A stretch of 64,000 nt of DNA from Endomychus coccineus (lineage: Eukaryota; Arthropoda; Insecta; Coleoptera; Endomychidae), in assembly GCA_958510875.1 (NCBI GenBank), contig OY294067.1, forward strand, positions 236,572,361 through 236,636,360. The letters are read 5' to 3'. Position numbers and translations under genes: made by a program. The notes beneath the pieces are model-generated. The model saw only the letters and a program-made list of their open reading frames with translations. It made no database searches and was not told where the DNA came from. Shown piece by piece: positions 12,201 to 21,334 of the stretch (the first letter of the stretch is position 1; each line of letters opens with the position of its first letter).

Positions 12201-15140
12201 TATGTTGAAAATAGTTTTTATACCGAGTTAGAATATTCTTTCTAGTTTGGTTCACATACCATTTGAACTTGCAATTGATTTTGTTAATCCCTGATTTTTC
12301 GAAGTCGGAAACTGTATCAAAGGTGTTGCCTTAACGAGTTTTTAGTTTATACTTACATCTATAATCGGGTGGTATTGCAAATATAAAAAACAATTATGGA
12401 ATTTAGCAATTACTGGAGGATGATTAATGAAAATTTTGAATTTTATTGTTGTTGTTTCGTTGTTATAATTTCGATGGCTAAAGGGACGTTTAATAATCTA
12501 TAAACAAGACTATTAAATAGAGCTATTTTATAATTAATTGGTCTAACTGAATCCGCAGGGGTATATCTATTTGTTTAAGTGGATTTTCTGTATATGTCAA
12601 AGTCCATGTGATTCTACTTCTACAGTGAATTTGAGTGAATCGAATTGGCTATTAAGCGTGTACAAAAAGCCATTTAATCAAAATCTTGACTTATAATCGC
12701 GAACATATCATCGACATATCTATGCCAATTTTTGAAAACTGATTTAATTTTCAAGGTTTCGAGTAAGTAAGGTCAAAATAGGAGAGGGGGGATTGACCAA
12801 TGGACATCCGCTTGTTAGTTTATAGTAGTAGTTAAAAATGAACAAATGTTGCTCCTTGCTCAAAGTTCGCATCAGGGATATTAATATTTGAAAGCAATTT
12901 TTACAGGGTTCTTATCGACTAGGGATTGGTTACACCAATTAATTATAAAATAGTTACATTTAAGTCTTGTTCATAGATTATTAAACGTCGATTTGAGCCA
13001 ACGAAATTGTAACAAGAAAGTTGAGAATCTTCAGCGAATAGGTTGCACAATGGTTACGATAAATCTTCGATGAATAACTTAATTTCTAAACAAAAATGGA
13101 AAATGGACAACGAATTAACCAAATTACAGCTACTACCTTCAAATAGTTCAATAAAATTCAAAAGTTTCACTTATTAATAAATTCCATAATTTTTTTTCTA
13201 AATTTGCCGTCTAGGCAATACTTTTGATATAGTTTCCGACTTTGGAAATTCCGGGATTTACAAAATCGATAGTGAGTCGTGTTCATAACTAGAAGGACCA
13301 TTCTAACTAGGTTTTGCCCACATGAATAAAAATAATGATAATAATAATGGTGAAAAATTAGCTTTGATCGAAGTAAAAAAAAGTAGAAAAAGTAGTTTAA
13401 TCAATTCAGATTTGTCTCCAGCTGAAGGTAATCCATTTTTTACTCCTTTCGTTCCAAATAGTATTTAAACAGGCACATTTAGATTTCTAATTTAGTTTAC
13501 TGTGATGATGGCTACTTGGTAGCTGAAAGGTACACATTATTTTTAGCTTGATAGTGTATACACAGTGTTCTCTATTCTAATAATATTCAATTATTTCAGG
13601 AAAGATACAAGAATGATGTAGCATTGGCCATACAGTTCTTGCAATGCAAGCAGGGAAATTTTGTGGCACACAAATTTGATTCGGTAAGCATTTTACAACT
13701 GATTTCGTTGTCAAAGGAAATTCAATGAATACAGAACAAAACATTTTCGTACTAAATACAGCGATATAACAATGTCTACCATAAATTCATTCACTTCATC
13801 CAAAATGATGAGGATGGTTTCGGAAAAGTTTGGTACCTTATACCTATCATATTCTTTAAAAAGTTTTATTTTAATGATAATCAGTTAGTTTAAATAAGCT
13901 GAAAATTGTTTATTGATTTTAGTTGCCACCTGAAGTGCAAACTCAGGTATCTACATTCATCACATACAAAAAAAAGCCAGATGAACGGAAGTTACCGGAA
14001 CCAAAAAGTATAACAGTTCCTATCCCAACATTTCCACCTACAGCAATGGTTTATTCAATTCCAAAAACTCCTAGTATGGAAAGGTATGTTGATGAAGAAG
14101 AAACACCCCCTGTTGATATAGTTTCTGCTGCAATAATGGCTAAGGTTTTAGAAGAAAGACTAAAAGAGAGATCCTGTATAAAACATTGTGATACATGTAC
14201 ATGTTCGAAGAATATAAATATCTTAGATAACGTTCTTCATCATTCTATTGGAACACAAACCAGCAGTTCTCCAGATGTATGTTGGAAATGTAATGAAAGC
14301 GTACAATCAAGTTATCAAGCAATGAAATTATCAAGAACTTCAGACATTGCCAATACAAAAGTGCCAACTTTTTTGAATGACTCTGAATCCTATAATAATA
14401 TAGTTAAAGTACAACCAAATAATTTTTTAGTAGAGGAAAGCAGTTCTAATACTTCCAGCCTAATAGATGTAAATACAAATGTCGAACCAGTAGTTTTAAC
14501 TTATGGAAATGAAACAAATTTGCTAAGGGGATCTAATCATAATAAAATAAATAATGAATGTAAACTGATCTTCACTAATGAAAATGAGAAGTCTGAAAAT
14601 TTGGAATATTTAAATGTGAGAAGGAACTTTTATAAAACAACTAATAAAGAAAGGAACAATTCATATAATAAACCTCCAATTAGATACTTCAGAAGTGATA
14701 CACAATCTCTATCAGAATATCCGAGAGCTTTTGGAAATTCATCATTAATTTCTCAAAATGCTTCTAGTAATATTCTGTCGGAGAATATCCGTAATGAAGC
14801 AAATATTCTGATACCTGATGGCTGGCAAAAACACGACGTATTATGTAAACAAATCAATCCAAATGTTAATAACGATTCAAAAATAATGATAGATGGCAAC
14901 CAATTACGTGTTGAGGAATGGGTCCAATGCCAAACTAGTTTAAATGACAAATCTAGAAGTGATAATAGTAGAACTGTCGAACCAACAGAATATGCAGAAA
15001 TGGAAAAGAATGTTAAACAGTTTTTATTTGGAAGGAGTGAGCTCTGGAAGGATCAATCTGGAGCATTTCAAAACATCAAACATCATGATCGACTAAGTTC
15101 CCCAGGTAACACATTTTCTCATACTCAAACTGAAATATAA
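6088..15140 (+). CDS. TJAP1-like coiled-coil junction/Golgi adaptor, four exons, 5' partial
   Basis: The four exons (6088-6299, 7982-8156, 13600-13683, 13923-15140) have AG/GT borders and join without a phase error into 562 residues. Residues 1-10 hold a Cys cluster (CGCICRSC). Residues about 15-160 are a charged coiled coil. The order DAHKRVQRVNQGLEDKL, then ERYKNDVALAIQFLQC, then HKFDSLPPEVQ matches the conserved core of vertebrate TJAP1 (PILT), and more loosely BEGAIN. PILT is known to bind the Dlg scaffold and to localise to junctions and Golgi. The remaining 400 residues are low-complexity and polar, with a second Cys group (HCDTCTCSK, then CWKC) and end in QTEI, a possible class I PDZ ligand. 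The start codon lies upstream and is not found. Introns 1 and 2 have been invaded by transposons. Confidence 0.8.
6370..7280 (+). pseudogene. decayed protein-coding remnant in intron 1, identity unknown
   Basis: Within intron 1 a 66-codon open stretch (about 6541-6740) reads like real protein, with segments SEVVDEILNQLLLVYNSIK and ISKSRQK, and no stop until TAG at 6741. Flanking pieces in shifting frames, such as a Ser-rich SASDSSSPYETSLSSFSTS near 7195-7255, also look coding. There is no ATG-led frame, the fragments are separated by stops, and exons 1 and 2 of the host gene already join in frame across it. It may be an old processed retrocopy of a host gene or part of an unrecognised element. 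I do not recognise the family. Confidence 0.3.
7621..7943 (+). repeat. direct repeat of about 72 bp, 251 bp apart
   Basis: The block beginning TATCAGGACCGCAGTTA occurs at 7621-7692 and again at 7872-7943 with about eight differences. It lies just before the acceptor of exon 2, in intron 1. Confidence 0.75.
7982..8156 (+). CDS. TJAP1-like gene, second visible exon (coiled coil)
   Basis: The acceptor is TTTATTGCAG and the donor is AAT|GTGAGT, a strong site. The first base completes the Arg codon split by intron 1. The 58 residues carry the family signature HKRVQRVNQGLEDKL followed by LVDICQTDKNTLTKDVAVLS, a continuous coiled coil. Confidence 0.8.
8271..8990. repeat. inverted-repeat element with three 128-bp tandem units
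   Basis: Decayed inverted ends are visible: TATTTCGTCACGGAAGG near 8304 against the inverse CATTTCGTGACGAAATA near 8942. Between them a unit starting TATCATAATYCGYAATYAGA recurs at 8461, 8587 and 8717 (spacings 126 and 130). No coding sequence. It sits at the start of intron 2 and looks like a non-autonomous foldback-type element of unknown class. Confidence 0.6.
9130..9955 (+). repeat. copy 1 of the shared 0.7-0.8 kb core family
   Basis: This core (markers CGAAATTTCGC, CTACGAACG.AATCATT, ACATGGAGCGAAAACGGCAC, TTTGCACTTTTCTAACTCGC) also occurs at 31.86-32.51 and 54.45-55.24 kb. Against those copies this one lacks about 160 bp after position 9371 and carries a partial tandem duplication (9419-9578 and 9581-9737). 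Similarity to the 54-kb copy over 9590-9950 is very high, implying recent spread. An 80-codon basic frame (9594-9836) is broken by a 10-bp deletion in the 54-kb copy, so I do not treat it as a gene. Confidence 0.7.
9988..10865 (+). pseudogene. Helentron endonuclease (EEP-family) domain, 3' frameshift
   Basis: A frame open from just after TAG 9987 encodes an endonuclease/exonuclease/phosphatase fold. Visible motifs are TFNCQSLNSHK, LLLTETCM with the catalytic Glu, VAIYISPNP, LAGDFNINFADK (Asp-x-Asn) and TKYGTTIDAVFSRYL. This type is found at the C-terminus of Rep-helicase proteins of Helentrons in arthropods (family knowledge). The helicase and Rep parts are missing. A tandem 8-bp duplication (TTCAGTTA at 10813 and 10821) shifts the frame, giving a premature end at 10842; without it the usual tail would run to TGA at 10863-10865. 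The frame has no ATG at a sensible place and is not an independent gene. Confidence 0.75.
11126..11915. other. intron 2 sequence without recognised elements
   Basis: AT-rich intron sequence after the Helentron end. I see no frame, repeat or RNA signature that I can support. Confidence 0.4.
11950..12020 (-). ncRNA. hammerhead-ribozyme-like motif in PLE terminal repeat (copy 1)
   Basis: On the minus strand CTGATGA (12003-11997) is followed by a stem-II hairpin (GGCTAC-TTG-GTACC, one bulge), GAAA (11980-11977), a short stem III (AGGTTC-TCA-GAACTT) and a C at the expected cleavage position (11962). This order is that of a hammerhead with a short stem III, as reported for PLEs. Stem I pairing is poor on inspection, so activity is uncertain. 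Confidence 0.5.
13490..13545 (+). ncRNA. degenerate hammerhead-like motif (copy 2)
   Basis: Same motif in the inverted repeat partner. The first core box reads CTGTGATGA (two extra bases) at 13500-13508, stem II is a perfect GCTAC-TTG-GTAGC and GAAA follows at 13525-13528, but the stem III strand has decayed. Probably inactive. Confidence 0.4.
13600..13683 (+). CDS. TJAP1-like gene, third visible exon
   Basis: The acceptor is TTATTTCAG and the donor is TCG|GTAAGC; 84 bp, 28 codons in phase 0. It encodes ERYKNDVALAIQFLQC followed by NFVAHKFDS, one of the most recognisable family blocks. Confidence 0.8.
13923..15140 (+). CDS. TJAP1-like gene, terminal exon with stop
   Basis: The acceptor is TTGATTTTAG. 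The exon opens LPPEVQTQV, continuing the HKF-LPPEVQ block, then a Pro/Lys-rich linker, a short helix (AAIMAKVLEERLKER), Cys groups (CDTCTCS and CWKC) and a long Asn/Ser-rich tail. The last residues are TFSHTQTEI then TAA. The whole exon is open with no frame disruption, unlike every transposon frame in the window, which supports it being a live host gene. Confidence 0.85.
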   Translation: MPPEVQTQVSTFITYKKKPDERKLPEPKSITVPIPTFPPTAMVYSIPKTPSMERYVDEEETPPVDIVSAAIMAKVLEERLKERSCIKHCDTCTCSKNINILDNVLHHSIGTQTSSSPDVCWKCNESVQSSYQAMKLSRTSDIANTKVPTFLNDSESYNNIVKVQPNNFLVEESSSNTSSLIDVNTNVEPVVLTYGNETNLLRGSNHNKINNECKLIFTNENEKSENLEYLNVRRNFYKTTNKERNNSYNKPPIRYFRSDTQSLSEYPRAFGNSSLISQNASSNILSENIRNEANILIPDGWQKHDVLCKQINPNVNNDSKIMIDGNQLRVEEWVQCQTSLNDKSRSDNSRTVEPTEYAEMEKNVKQFLFGRSELWKDQSGAFQNIKHHDRLSSPGNTFSHTQTEI

Positions 15141-15350
15141 GTGATATAATAGATTTTACAATGTAACTGATTTTATTTATTTTCTGATGTACATTAATTT
15201 ACATAAAATAGTCGCTATTACACATAAGCATTATGAAATTTATTTAGTTGAATATTATAAAAATGAATATGAAATAACAATGGTCATATTTTATTTCCTC
15301 CCTTCATTTATAACATTTGTATATTCTATATTCAACAGAAAAAATCCAAT
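15141..15350. other. 3' flank of the TJAP1-like gene
   Basis: Probable 3' untranslated region. AT-rich with no clean AATAAA; a 60-codon open frame here has no domain and is ignored. Confidence 0.4.
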
Positions 15351-15353
15351 CAT

Positions 15354-15896
15354 ACAGGGTGCGGAATAACTCCCCATTTTCAATACGGTCTCAAAAGCCG
15401 GGCGGCATCGCAGATGAGTGGGGGTAGCGTCAGCACAAGCGGCAAGACAACAGTTTTTGTTTCAAATAGGTTTCAGTATGAAATACTAGTCGGGCCTAAT
15501 TTTTTTGAATAAAGGAATCTTGCTATTACTGTCAATTCAGAACGCTACCACATGATTCAGAATTGTTTTGCCCCAGCCCTTGCAGAAATTAATGTGCAGA
15601 ATGTCTGGTTTCAAATGGATGGGGCGACAGCCCACACTTCCCAAGCACCACTGCAACTTTTGAGAGATATGTCCCCCCCCCCCGGACGCCCTGGGATATA
15701 TTGCATGGCCTACGCGTGAAGTGACCTTAAAGCTGAAGTCTTTTAACATCGTCCAAAACAACTGAAGGACAATCTGTTTGGAAATTCTCCGAGTACCGCA
15801 AAAAATACTATTAAGAGTTTTTTTTGAACAACTTGGCCGTTGTTCTTTTTAAAACCACATAAAATTAAACTGTTTTAGTTGCTTCAGGTTGAACAC
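15354..15896 (+). pseudogene. Tc1/mariner-like (IS630-type) transposase relic
   Basis: The segment opens with ACAGGGTGCGGAATAACTCC, a style of terminus common in insect DNA transposons. Around 15590-15660 it encodes VQNVWFQMDGATAHTSQAPL and LLRDM, the second-aspartate box of this branch (VWFQQDGATAHT-like). A poly-C run at 15670-15679 and stops follow; later pieces resemble the C-terminal helix. The N-terminal half is missing. The outer hAT starts 8 bp beyond. Confidence 0.7.
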
Positions 15897-16133
15897 CAAG
15901 TAATTATAGATGCAAGAAAAGTAACTATACGTTACTCGAGTACTCGGTACCCAATGAGATCCGAAGTAACTAATACCAACATGAAAAAGTAATCGTTACT
16001 TTTTGCAAACAGTTACTCGATATTCCAAATAACTTTTTACCATGTAACAGATTGGATTTTGTATTCGAATCAAATCAACTATCTATACCTACAGTATTCG
16101 TAACGTAACAGAATAAAATACCGAACAAGCATT

Positions 16134-18034
16134 CAGGGCCGCGCCGCCCCTGTGTGCGGCGCACACAGGCGCCAAGACAATAGAGGCGCCGCCTTACACA
16201 ACAACATATTCTTTGTAGTGGAGTATCGATGAATAAATTAGTATTATAATAAGATTTGTCTATTTTAACACAGAAAATAGAAAGTTGGAAATAAGGGAGC
16301 ATTTCCTAGCTTTCTGTCCAATTATCCATACAACTGGCGCTGGATTAACGTCATTTATAGTAGAAAAACTAGCCGAAATTAATTTGCACATAAACAACCT
16401 AAGGGGACAGGGCTATGATAATGGATCAAATATGCGCGGTGAGAATAATGGTCTTCAAGAAAGATTGCTGGATCTAAATCCCCGCGCTTTCTATGTACCG
16501 TGCGCTAGCCATAGTTTAAATTTAATAGTAAACGACGCTGCCAATTTCAATCATCATACGACTGGATTTTTTAGTATTGTGCAAGAATTTTATAAATATT
16601 TTTCGTCCTCTACCAAAAGATGGGATATATTAAAAAAACATGTCATAAATCTGACCTTAAAACCATTGTCTGAAACAAGATGGTCAAGCAGAATAGATGC
16701 TATCAAACCGGTGTTTACTAATTTACCAGAAATTTATGATGCCTTATATGAAATATCAAATGGTATATCATGTGATCAGAAGGCAAAATATGACACTAAA
16801 TGTCTAGCAGAAAAAATATGCTCCTTTTCATTCATTTGTTCACTAAATATATGGCATATGATTTGGACAAAAGTAAATTTTGTGAGCAAAATTCTGCAGT
16901 CCATCGATATGAATATGCAAGTTGATTTAGATGCTTTAACGGAATTAAAGAAGTTTATGATAAAAATTAGAACCGACGCAAATTTTAAATGATGCCATGA
17001 AAATTGCCGAAAAATTAGATGTCGAGGCTGAATTTGAAACTTCCAGATCCAGACCCCTAAGACGTCGTTGGACTCCAAAGAGTTTTGATTATGAACACGA
17101 AGACCATACTATAAATGATCTGAAGACCGCTTTTAAAATTAATGTATTTTTTTATATATTGGATCAAGATTTATCCTCCGTAGACGAAAGATTTAATTTA
17201 TTGAATAATCAAAATGACGTGTTTAATGTTTTATTCAAACTAAGTGATGACCAAGATCAAAGTCGATTGAGAAGTAGCTGTCATCATTTGCAGAAAAAAC
17301 TTTCTACAAATGATTCATTGGATATTAACGCCGATGATTTGTGTGAAGAAATTCTGTCGTGTCAGTCTCTTTTCAAAAAATTAAATGATGATGTGGTAAA
17401 AATTCTCGAATTTATATATTTAAACAATTTGACAGCTGTTTGCCCTAACATCATCATAGCATTACTTTGCTAACTATGCCAGTTACCGTAGCAAGCGCGG
17501 AAAAGTCCTGTTCTAAATTAAAACATAAAAAATTACCTGGGCCTAAACAATGAGCCAGGAAAGATTAACAAATTTAGCAACAGTATCTATAGAGGAGGCC
17601 ATATTAGACCATATAGACATACAAGAGATTTCGCAAACAGAAAAGCGAGAAGAGTGGAAATAATATAATTTAAGTATGTTTATATTCTTATATATTTTAG
17701 ACTCTTGTTTTTTTTTAAACATAGCATACGTGATAGTTAAATCAGTATTATTAGGAAAGTCAGCTATTTTGTTATTAATATCTAAGTATACAATTAGATA
17801 TAACATAAATAAAGTGTAAAAATTAAACTCGTGTTTTATTTAATTGGCAAGCGGAAGCGAACTGGTTTTACCTATTTAGGAAAATATTATCCAAGTATAT
17901 AAAACTGGAGAACATTTATTTCGGTCAAAATTAACAAATAATAAAAAACATAAGTTGAAACATGAAGATTCGTGAAAAAAAGAGGTGCTTCATAGGTTTC
18001 GCACACAGGCGCTGTGGGGGTCGGCGCGGCCCTG
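16134..18034 (+). mobile_element. inner hAT transposon (ZMYM1/TTF-like), perfect 8-bp TSD
   Basis: Termini CAGGGCCGCGCCG and CGGCGCGGCCCTG are inverse, and CAAGCATT flanks both ends exactly (16126-16133 and 18035-18042). The insertion lies inside the outer hAT transposase frame. The GC-rich ends contrast with the AT-rich body. It carries the broken transposase at 16285-17662. Confidence 0.9.
16285..17662 (+). pseudogene. hAT transposase (ZMYM1/DUF4371-like), frameshifted
   Basis: The first frame (235 codons, 16285-16992) contains TGAGLTSFIVEKL, LRGQGYDNGSNM and VPCASHSLNLIVNDAA, the catalytic-core blocks of hAT proteins of the ZMYM1 type, with the D of GYDN and the C..H block kept. A frameshift at about 16993 leads to a second frame (16997-17473) with a helical middle region. 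A third part to 17662 holds decayed pieces of the hAT C-terminal dimerisation domain (TVASAEKSCSKLK). The N-terminal TTF-type zinc finger is missing. Not functional. Confidence 0.8.
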
Positions 18035-18042
18035 CAAGCATT

Positions 18043-19133
18043 GATCCTGATTGAACAGTCAGGATGGACTCATATCCCATGCTTTGCGCATACCATAAAT
18101 TTAATAATCTAAAGTGGATTTAGAGAGATAAATGACATCCGCTGTAAAGTCAAAAATATGGTCGAATTTTTTAACAGAAGTACCCTGCAAACAACAAATT
18201 GTGTGCAACTCCAAAACAAATGCAGCCAAATTCGGTGCCACTTAAATTGAAACAGGATGTTGCAACTAGGTGGAACTTTACATTCTATATGTTTGAATTG
18301 AACGCATTATTAAAATACAAGAGCCCCTAACTGCAACAGTAGGTTTGCTACACATTCCTGTAGAACTACTAACCGAAGATGACTGGAAAATTTTGAAAGA
18401 GGTTTGCAAGATTCTACAGCCATTTGAACAAATTATTACTGAAATTAGTTCCGAAAAAATGGTAACTTTGTCAAAAGTTATCTCTGTAGTTCGGAGATTG
18501 AAATCAGCACTTCAAAAAATCAAATTAATAGAAACTACATCAACAGCCAACAACTTAATAAATAATTTGTTGCAATCGGTAATAGCAAGATTCCCTAATC
18601 TCGAAAAATAATGTAATGGCTAAATCGGCACTTTTAGATCCTCGTCTTAAAAAAAGGGCATTTACAAATGAGAATATTTTGAAAGTGGCGAAAGAGAAGA
18701 TTTTGGATGAAGTGGTAGCTTTTATTAAGGCAGAAGAGCAGCTAAAGCTACACCTGAATTTCGCAATGAGGGATCATCTTCTAGTGTGACCGGAGATTAA
18801 GACTTAATTTGGGGAGATTTTGACAAATCTTATGAAACTGTAACAACAGTAACGGCCCAGGCCATTATTGAACTCCAGACATACATGGAAGATGCAAAGG
18901 AAAATCCCCTTGAATGGTGGAAAACAAGGGAACTACTGTATCTCCATTTAAGCATCTTGGTGAAAAAATATTTAAGTGTTATGTCCATATCTGAACCGTC
19001 TGAGAGGTTATTTTCCAAAGTTTCCAAAGCTGGACAGTTGTTGTCTGATAGGAGAAATAGACTAAAGGGAAAGAATGTTCAGAAAATATTGTTTTTGAAC
19101 TGCAACCAAGACTTGTTTCAGATAATTTTATAA
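18043..19133 (+). pseudogene. outer hAT transposase, C-terminal half
   Basis: Fragments read WTHIPCFAHTINLII near 18066-18110, then a frame at 18345-18611 (LLTEDDWKILKEVCKILQPF, the ZBED-type middle domain), AKSALLDPRLKKRAF at 18619-18665, and the dimerisation domain at 18885-19133 with SISEPSERLFSK and LLSDRRNRLKGKNV, the hAT hallmark. Breaks occur after 18611 and at 18789. Family: Ac-like, ZBED1/4-type (knowledge). Confidence 0.8.
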
Positions 19134-19599
19134 TTTAAGTAGTTCTAGTGTGCCTAAATTTAGATTGTCAGAAATAAATTTTGTTCTCGTTCTTCTATTT
19201 TTCTATTTTTTCAGGTGTACCTAACATATGTAGGTACTGTAATAAATCAGAATATTCATAATTGTTGAAATAAATTCTGCGGTTGCAATTTCAATTTTCA
19301 ATACATATTCCGTCCTGTCGGGTCACCACGTCAGCTAGTACCTACCTGGTACCTACGGAACGACGTATAACTAACACATGCATGCTGAAATCGTTGTAAG
19401 ACTTGAATAGTAAATACCACGATATTTCGAGTACTTGTAATGAGTATTAAATAACCAGTATTGTACCTAAAAGTAACGATTATTTACACAAGTACCGAGA
19501 AGTAACGAAAACTTACATCTCTACATGTAATCCAAACGCCATCTACCAGAAGATAGATGTCCCACTGAAAGAATTATTCACAACGCAACGTATTGATTC

Positions 19600-19990
19600 A
19601 ACGTTCTCACGCGTGATATTGATAGTTTTCTGCTTCATTAAATCCGGTATTTAAAAAATCGGTTATAAGTCGTGTTCAAAATTCTATACCAGCCTAACTC
19701 GGTATAAACAACACCATGTCAAGAAAGTTTATCACTCTTGGAACACGGTAATGACAAATATCTAGATAATTTAGAAGGGCTGGAAATGTATAAGCGCAAA
19801 GGCAATTTATAAATTCAGATCAATCTCCAGCCCTTATATACCCTATTTATTCCAAATATTAAACGGGCGCATTCTGATTTCTAATTTTGTTTACTCTGAT
19901 GATGGATACTTAGTAGCTGAAAGGTTCTCAATACTTTAACAGTATTTTCAGTGGATAAGGGTGATTGTTTCTTATTCATAGTAAGATTTG
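19600..19990 (+). repeat. PLE terminal repeat copy with hammerhead-like core
   Basis: Homologous to 11920-12330 (inverse) and 13190-13565. It carries CTGATGA at 19896-19902 and GAAA at 19919-19922 separated by a decayed stem II (GGATAC-TTA-GTAGC). The expected C before the cleavage site is T. No coding region adjoins, so it is a solo terminal repeat or an end fragment. Confidence 0.65.
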
Positions 19991-21330
19991 TTGAGGTGGT
20001 ATGAACGAGAAATCAGGTTAGACATAGCCTCAAAATATTCAAACATTTCGGCAACCACCTTCACACTCATGTGATTCTATGATAGTGTACAACTTTCAGA
20101 GCACCTCAAAATTGAAGAGATTTTATTATGGTGTCCTGATAGATCTGACGAAGACTGGACCGACTGTGATTTTATCGTTTCCCAATTACAATTTTTTGTA
20201 CCCTTCTTCAACTTATGTACTCTTGATCTCACGATCCATGTCAATCCTAACGGTGGAATCAAATTTTAGATTTTCGGTTAAAATTCTAACTTAAATTTGG
20301 TATGCCGCATACATACTGCGCCAATCAAATTTGAATAAAATACGGTTGGGGAAATACAATGTATTGTTTGAATGTAATATAAATTTAGTCAGATCATAGT
20401 TTCTCCGTCTTACTCGCTTCCAAAAAGAATATCTTTCATAACCAAAATTAATAGTGCCTCATTTTCATTTTGCCGGAACAAATATCTGAGGGAGCTTGAA
20501 AAATTTTCAGAGAATGACATTTTTAAATCACACCTGACTTGTCGTTTGAGCATATTTTAATTACTAAAATATAAATGAGGCATCTACAACTTTCAATAAT
20601 ATAATAATGCTAAGCAAAAATACAATAGAAAAAACTAACGCGGATTAACTAACAAAAGTGATAAGTCCCTTTGGCGTATGTATTTAAGAACTAAAACTTG
20701 AACCACGCAGATAGTATCTTCCATTTTTACTTCCTTTACTATACGTGCTGTCACGTTTCCGTTATTGCCAAATTCATTTATTACCAATCTATATTTTTCT
20801 TCATTATTGTAAATCATTTTTATTCCCATTATCTTTCAGATATTTTATTTCAATGTATTATCTTATTACAAAACTTTCTTTAAACCGTTTTCTGTCAGTC
20901 GCTGTTAATTTCATTCTCAAATACTTTTATATTGCAATTAATAAATAATACTGTCGTTTCAGCATTAGGGTTTATTATTTTGCAGGACACGCTCATTTAC
21001 CGTGTGAATCCTAAATTGCAAGATTTCATCAATAAAGTCTATATAAGCCTCAAGGAAATGCCATGCCTCTCGCCCCCAAACCAATATTCATTTAAAAACA
21101 TCCTGCTCTCCCAAAAAACTGGCGCGTCGCAGTGTAAAGGAAGTGTTGTATAGGTAAAAAAAAATAATCCAGATTTTCGCTGAAATATCCTTTACCGTTT
21201 TGAACCTTTCTAGACAATTTTTGGGAAGATGTGTCTATGCTTATGTGCATGCGTAACCTACTGTGGAGTTGAATGACATCACACTTATGCTATTGAAGTA
21301 TGACCTACACATTTACACTACATTCTTTTT
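19991..21330. other. intergenic, nothing recognised
   Basis: Several 60-70 codon open frames on both strands are composition noise: no motif, overlapping on opposite strands. No repeat or RNA signature that I can support. Confidence 0.4.
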
Positions 21331-21334
21331 ACTA

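Larger units (their letters stand above)
11920..13565 (-). mobile_element. Penelope-like element (PLE) with inverted terminal repeats
   Basis: About 400 bp at 11920-12330 returns in inverted orientation at 13190-13565, and a third copy lies at 19.6-20.0 kb. Between the two repeats, the minus strand retains PLE reverse transcriptase pieces: a catalytic block WHRYVDDMFAII at 12683-12725, a GCPLVNPPSPIL-like segment near 12790-12830, and a TLNSQFDSLKFTVEVE segment near 12600-12650. RYVDD-type RT and terminal repeats that may be direct or inverted are PLE traits. Each repeat carries a hammerhead-like core. Stops and gaps make the RT inactive. It lies inside intron 2 of the TJAP1-like gene, antisense to it. 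Confidence 0.7.
15905..19523 (+). mobile_element. outer hAT (Ac/ZBED-like) transposon, interrupted
   Basis: Left TATAGATGCAAG and right CTTACATCTCTA are imperfect inverse termini, flanked by CAAGTAAT (15897-15904) and CATGTAAT (19524-19531), a 7-of-8 target duplication as expected for hAT. Subterminal GTTACT/AGTAAC motifs repeat at both ends. After removing the inner hAT (16134-18034 plus one 8-bp duplication) about 1.7 kb remains, including the C-terminal half of a transposase. The N-terminal half is missing, so this copy was already defective or has since been deleted. Confidence 0.75.

Noticed and set aside
15187..15369. 60-codon frame after the TJAP1-like stop as an additional exon or gene.
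   Set aside because: Hydrophobic, low-complexity, no motif, and it runs into a transposon terminus.
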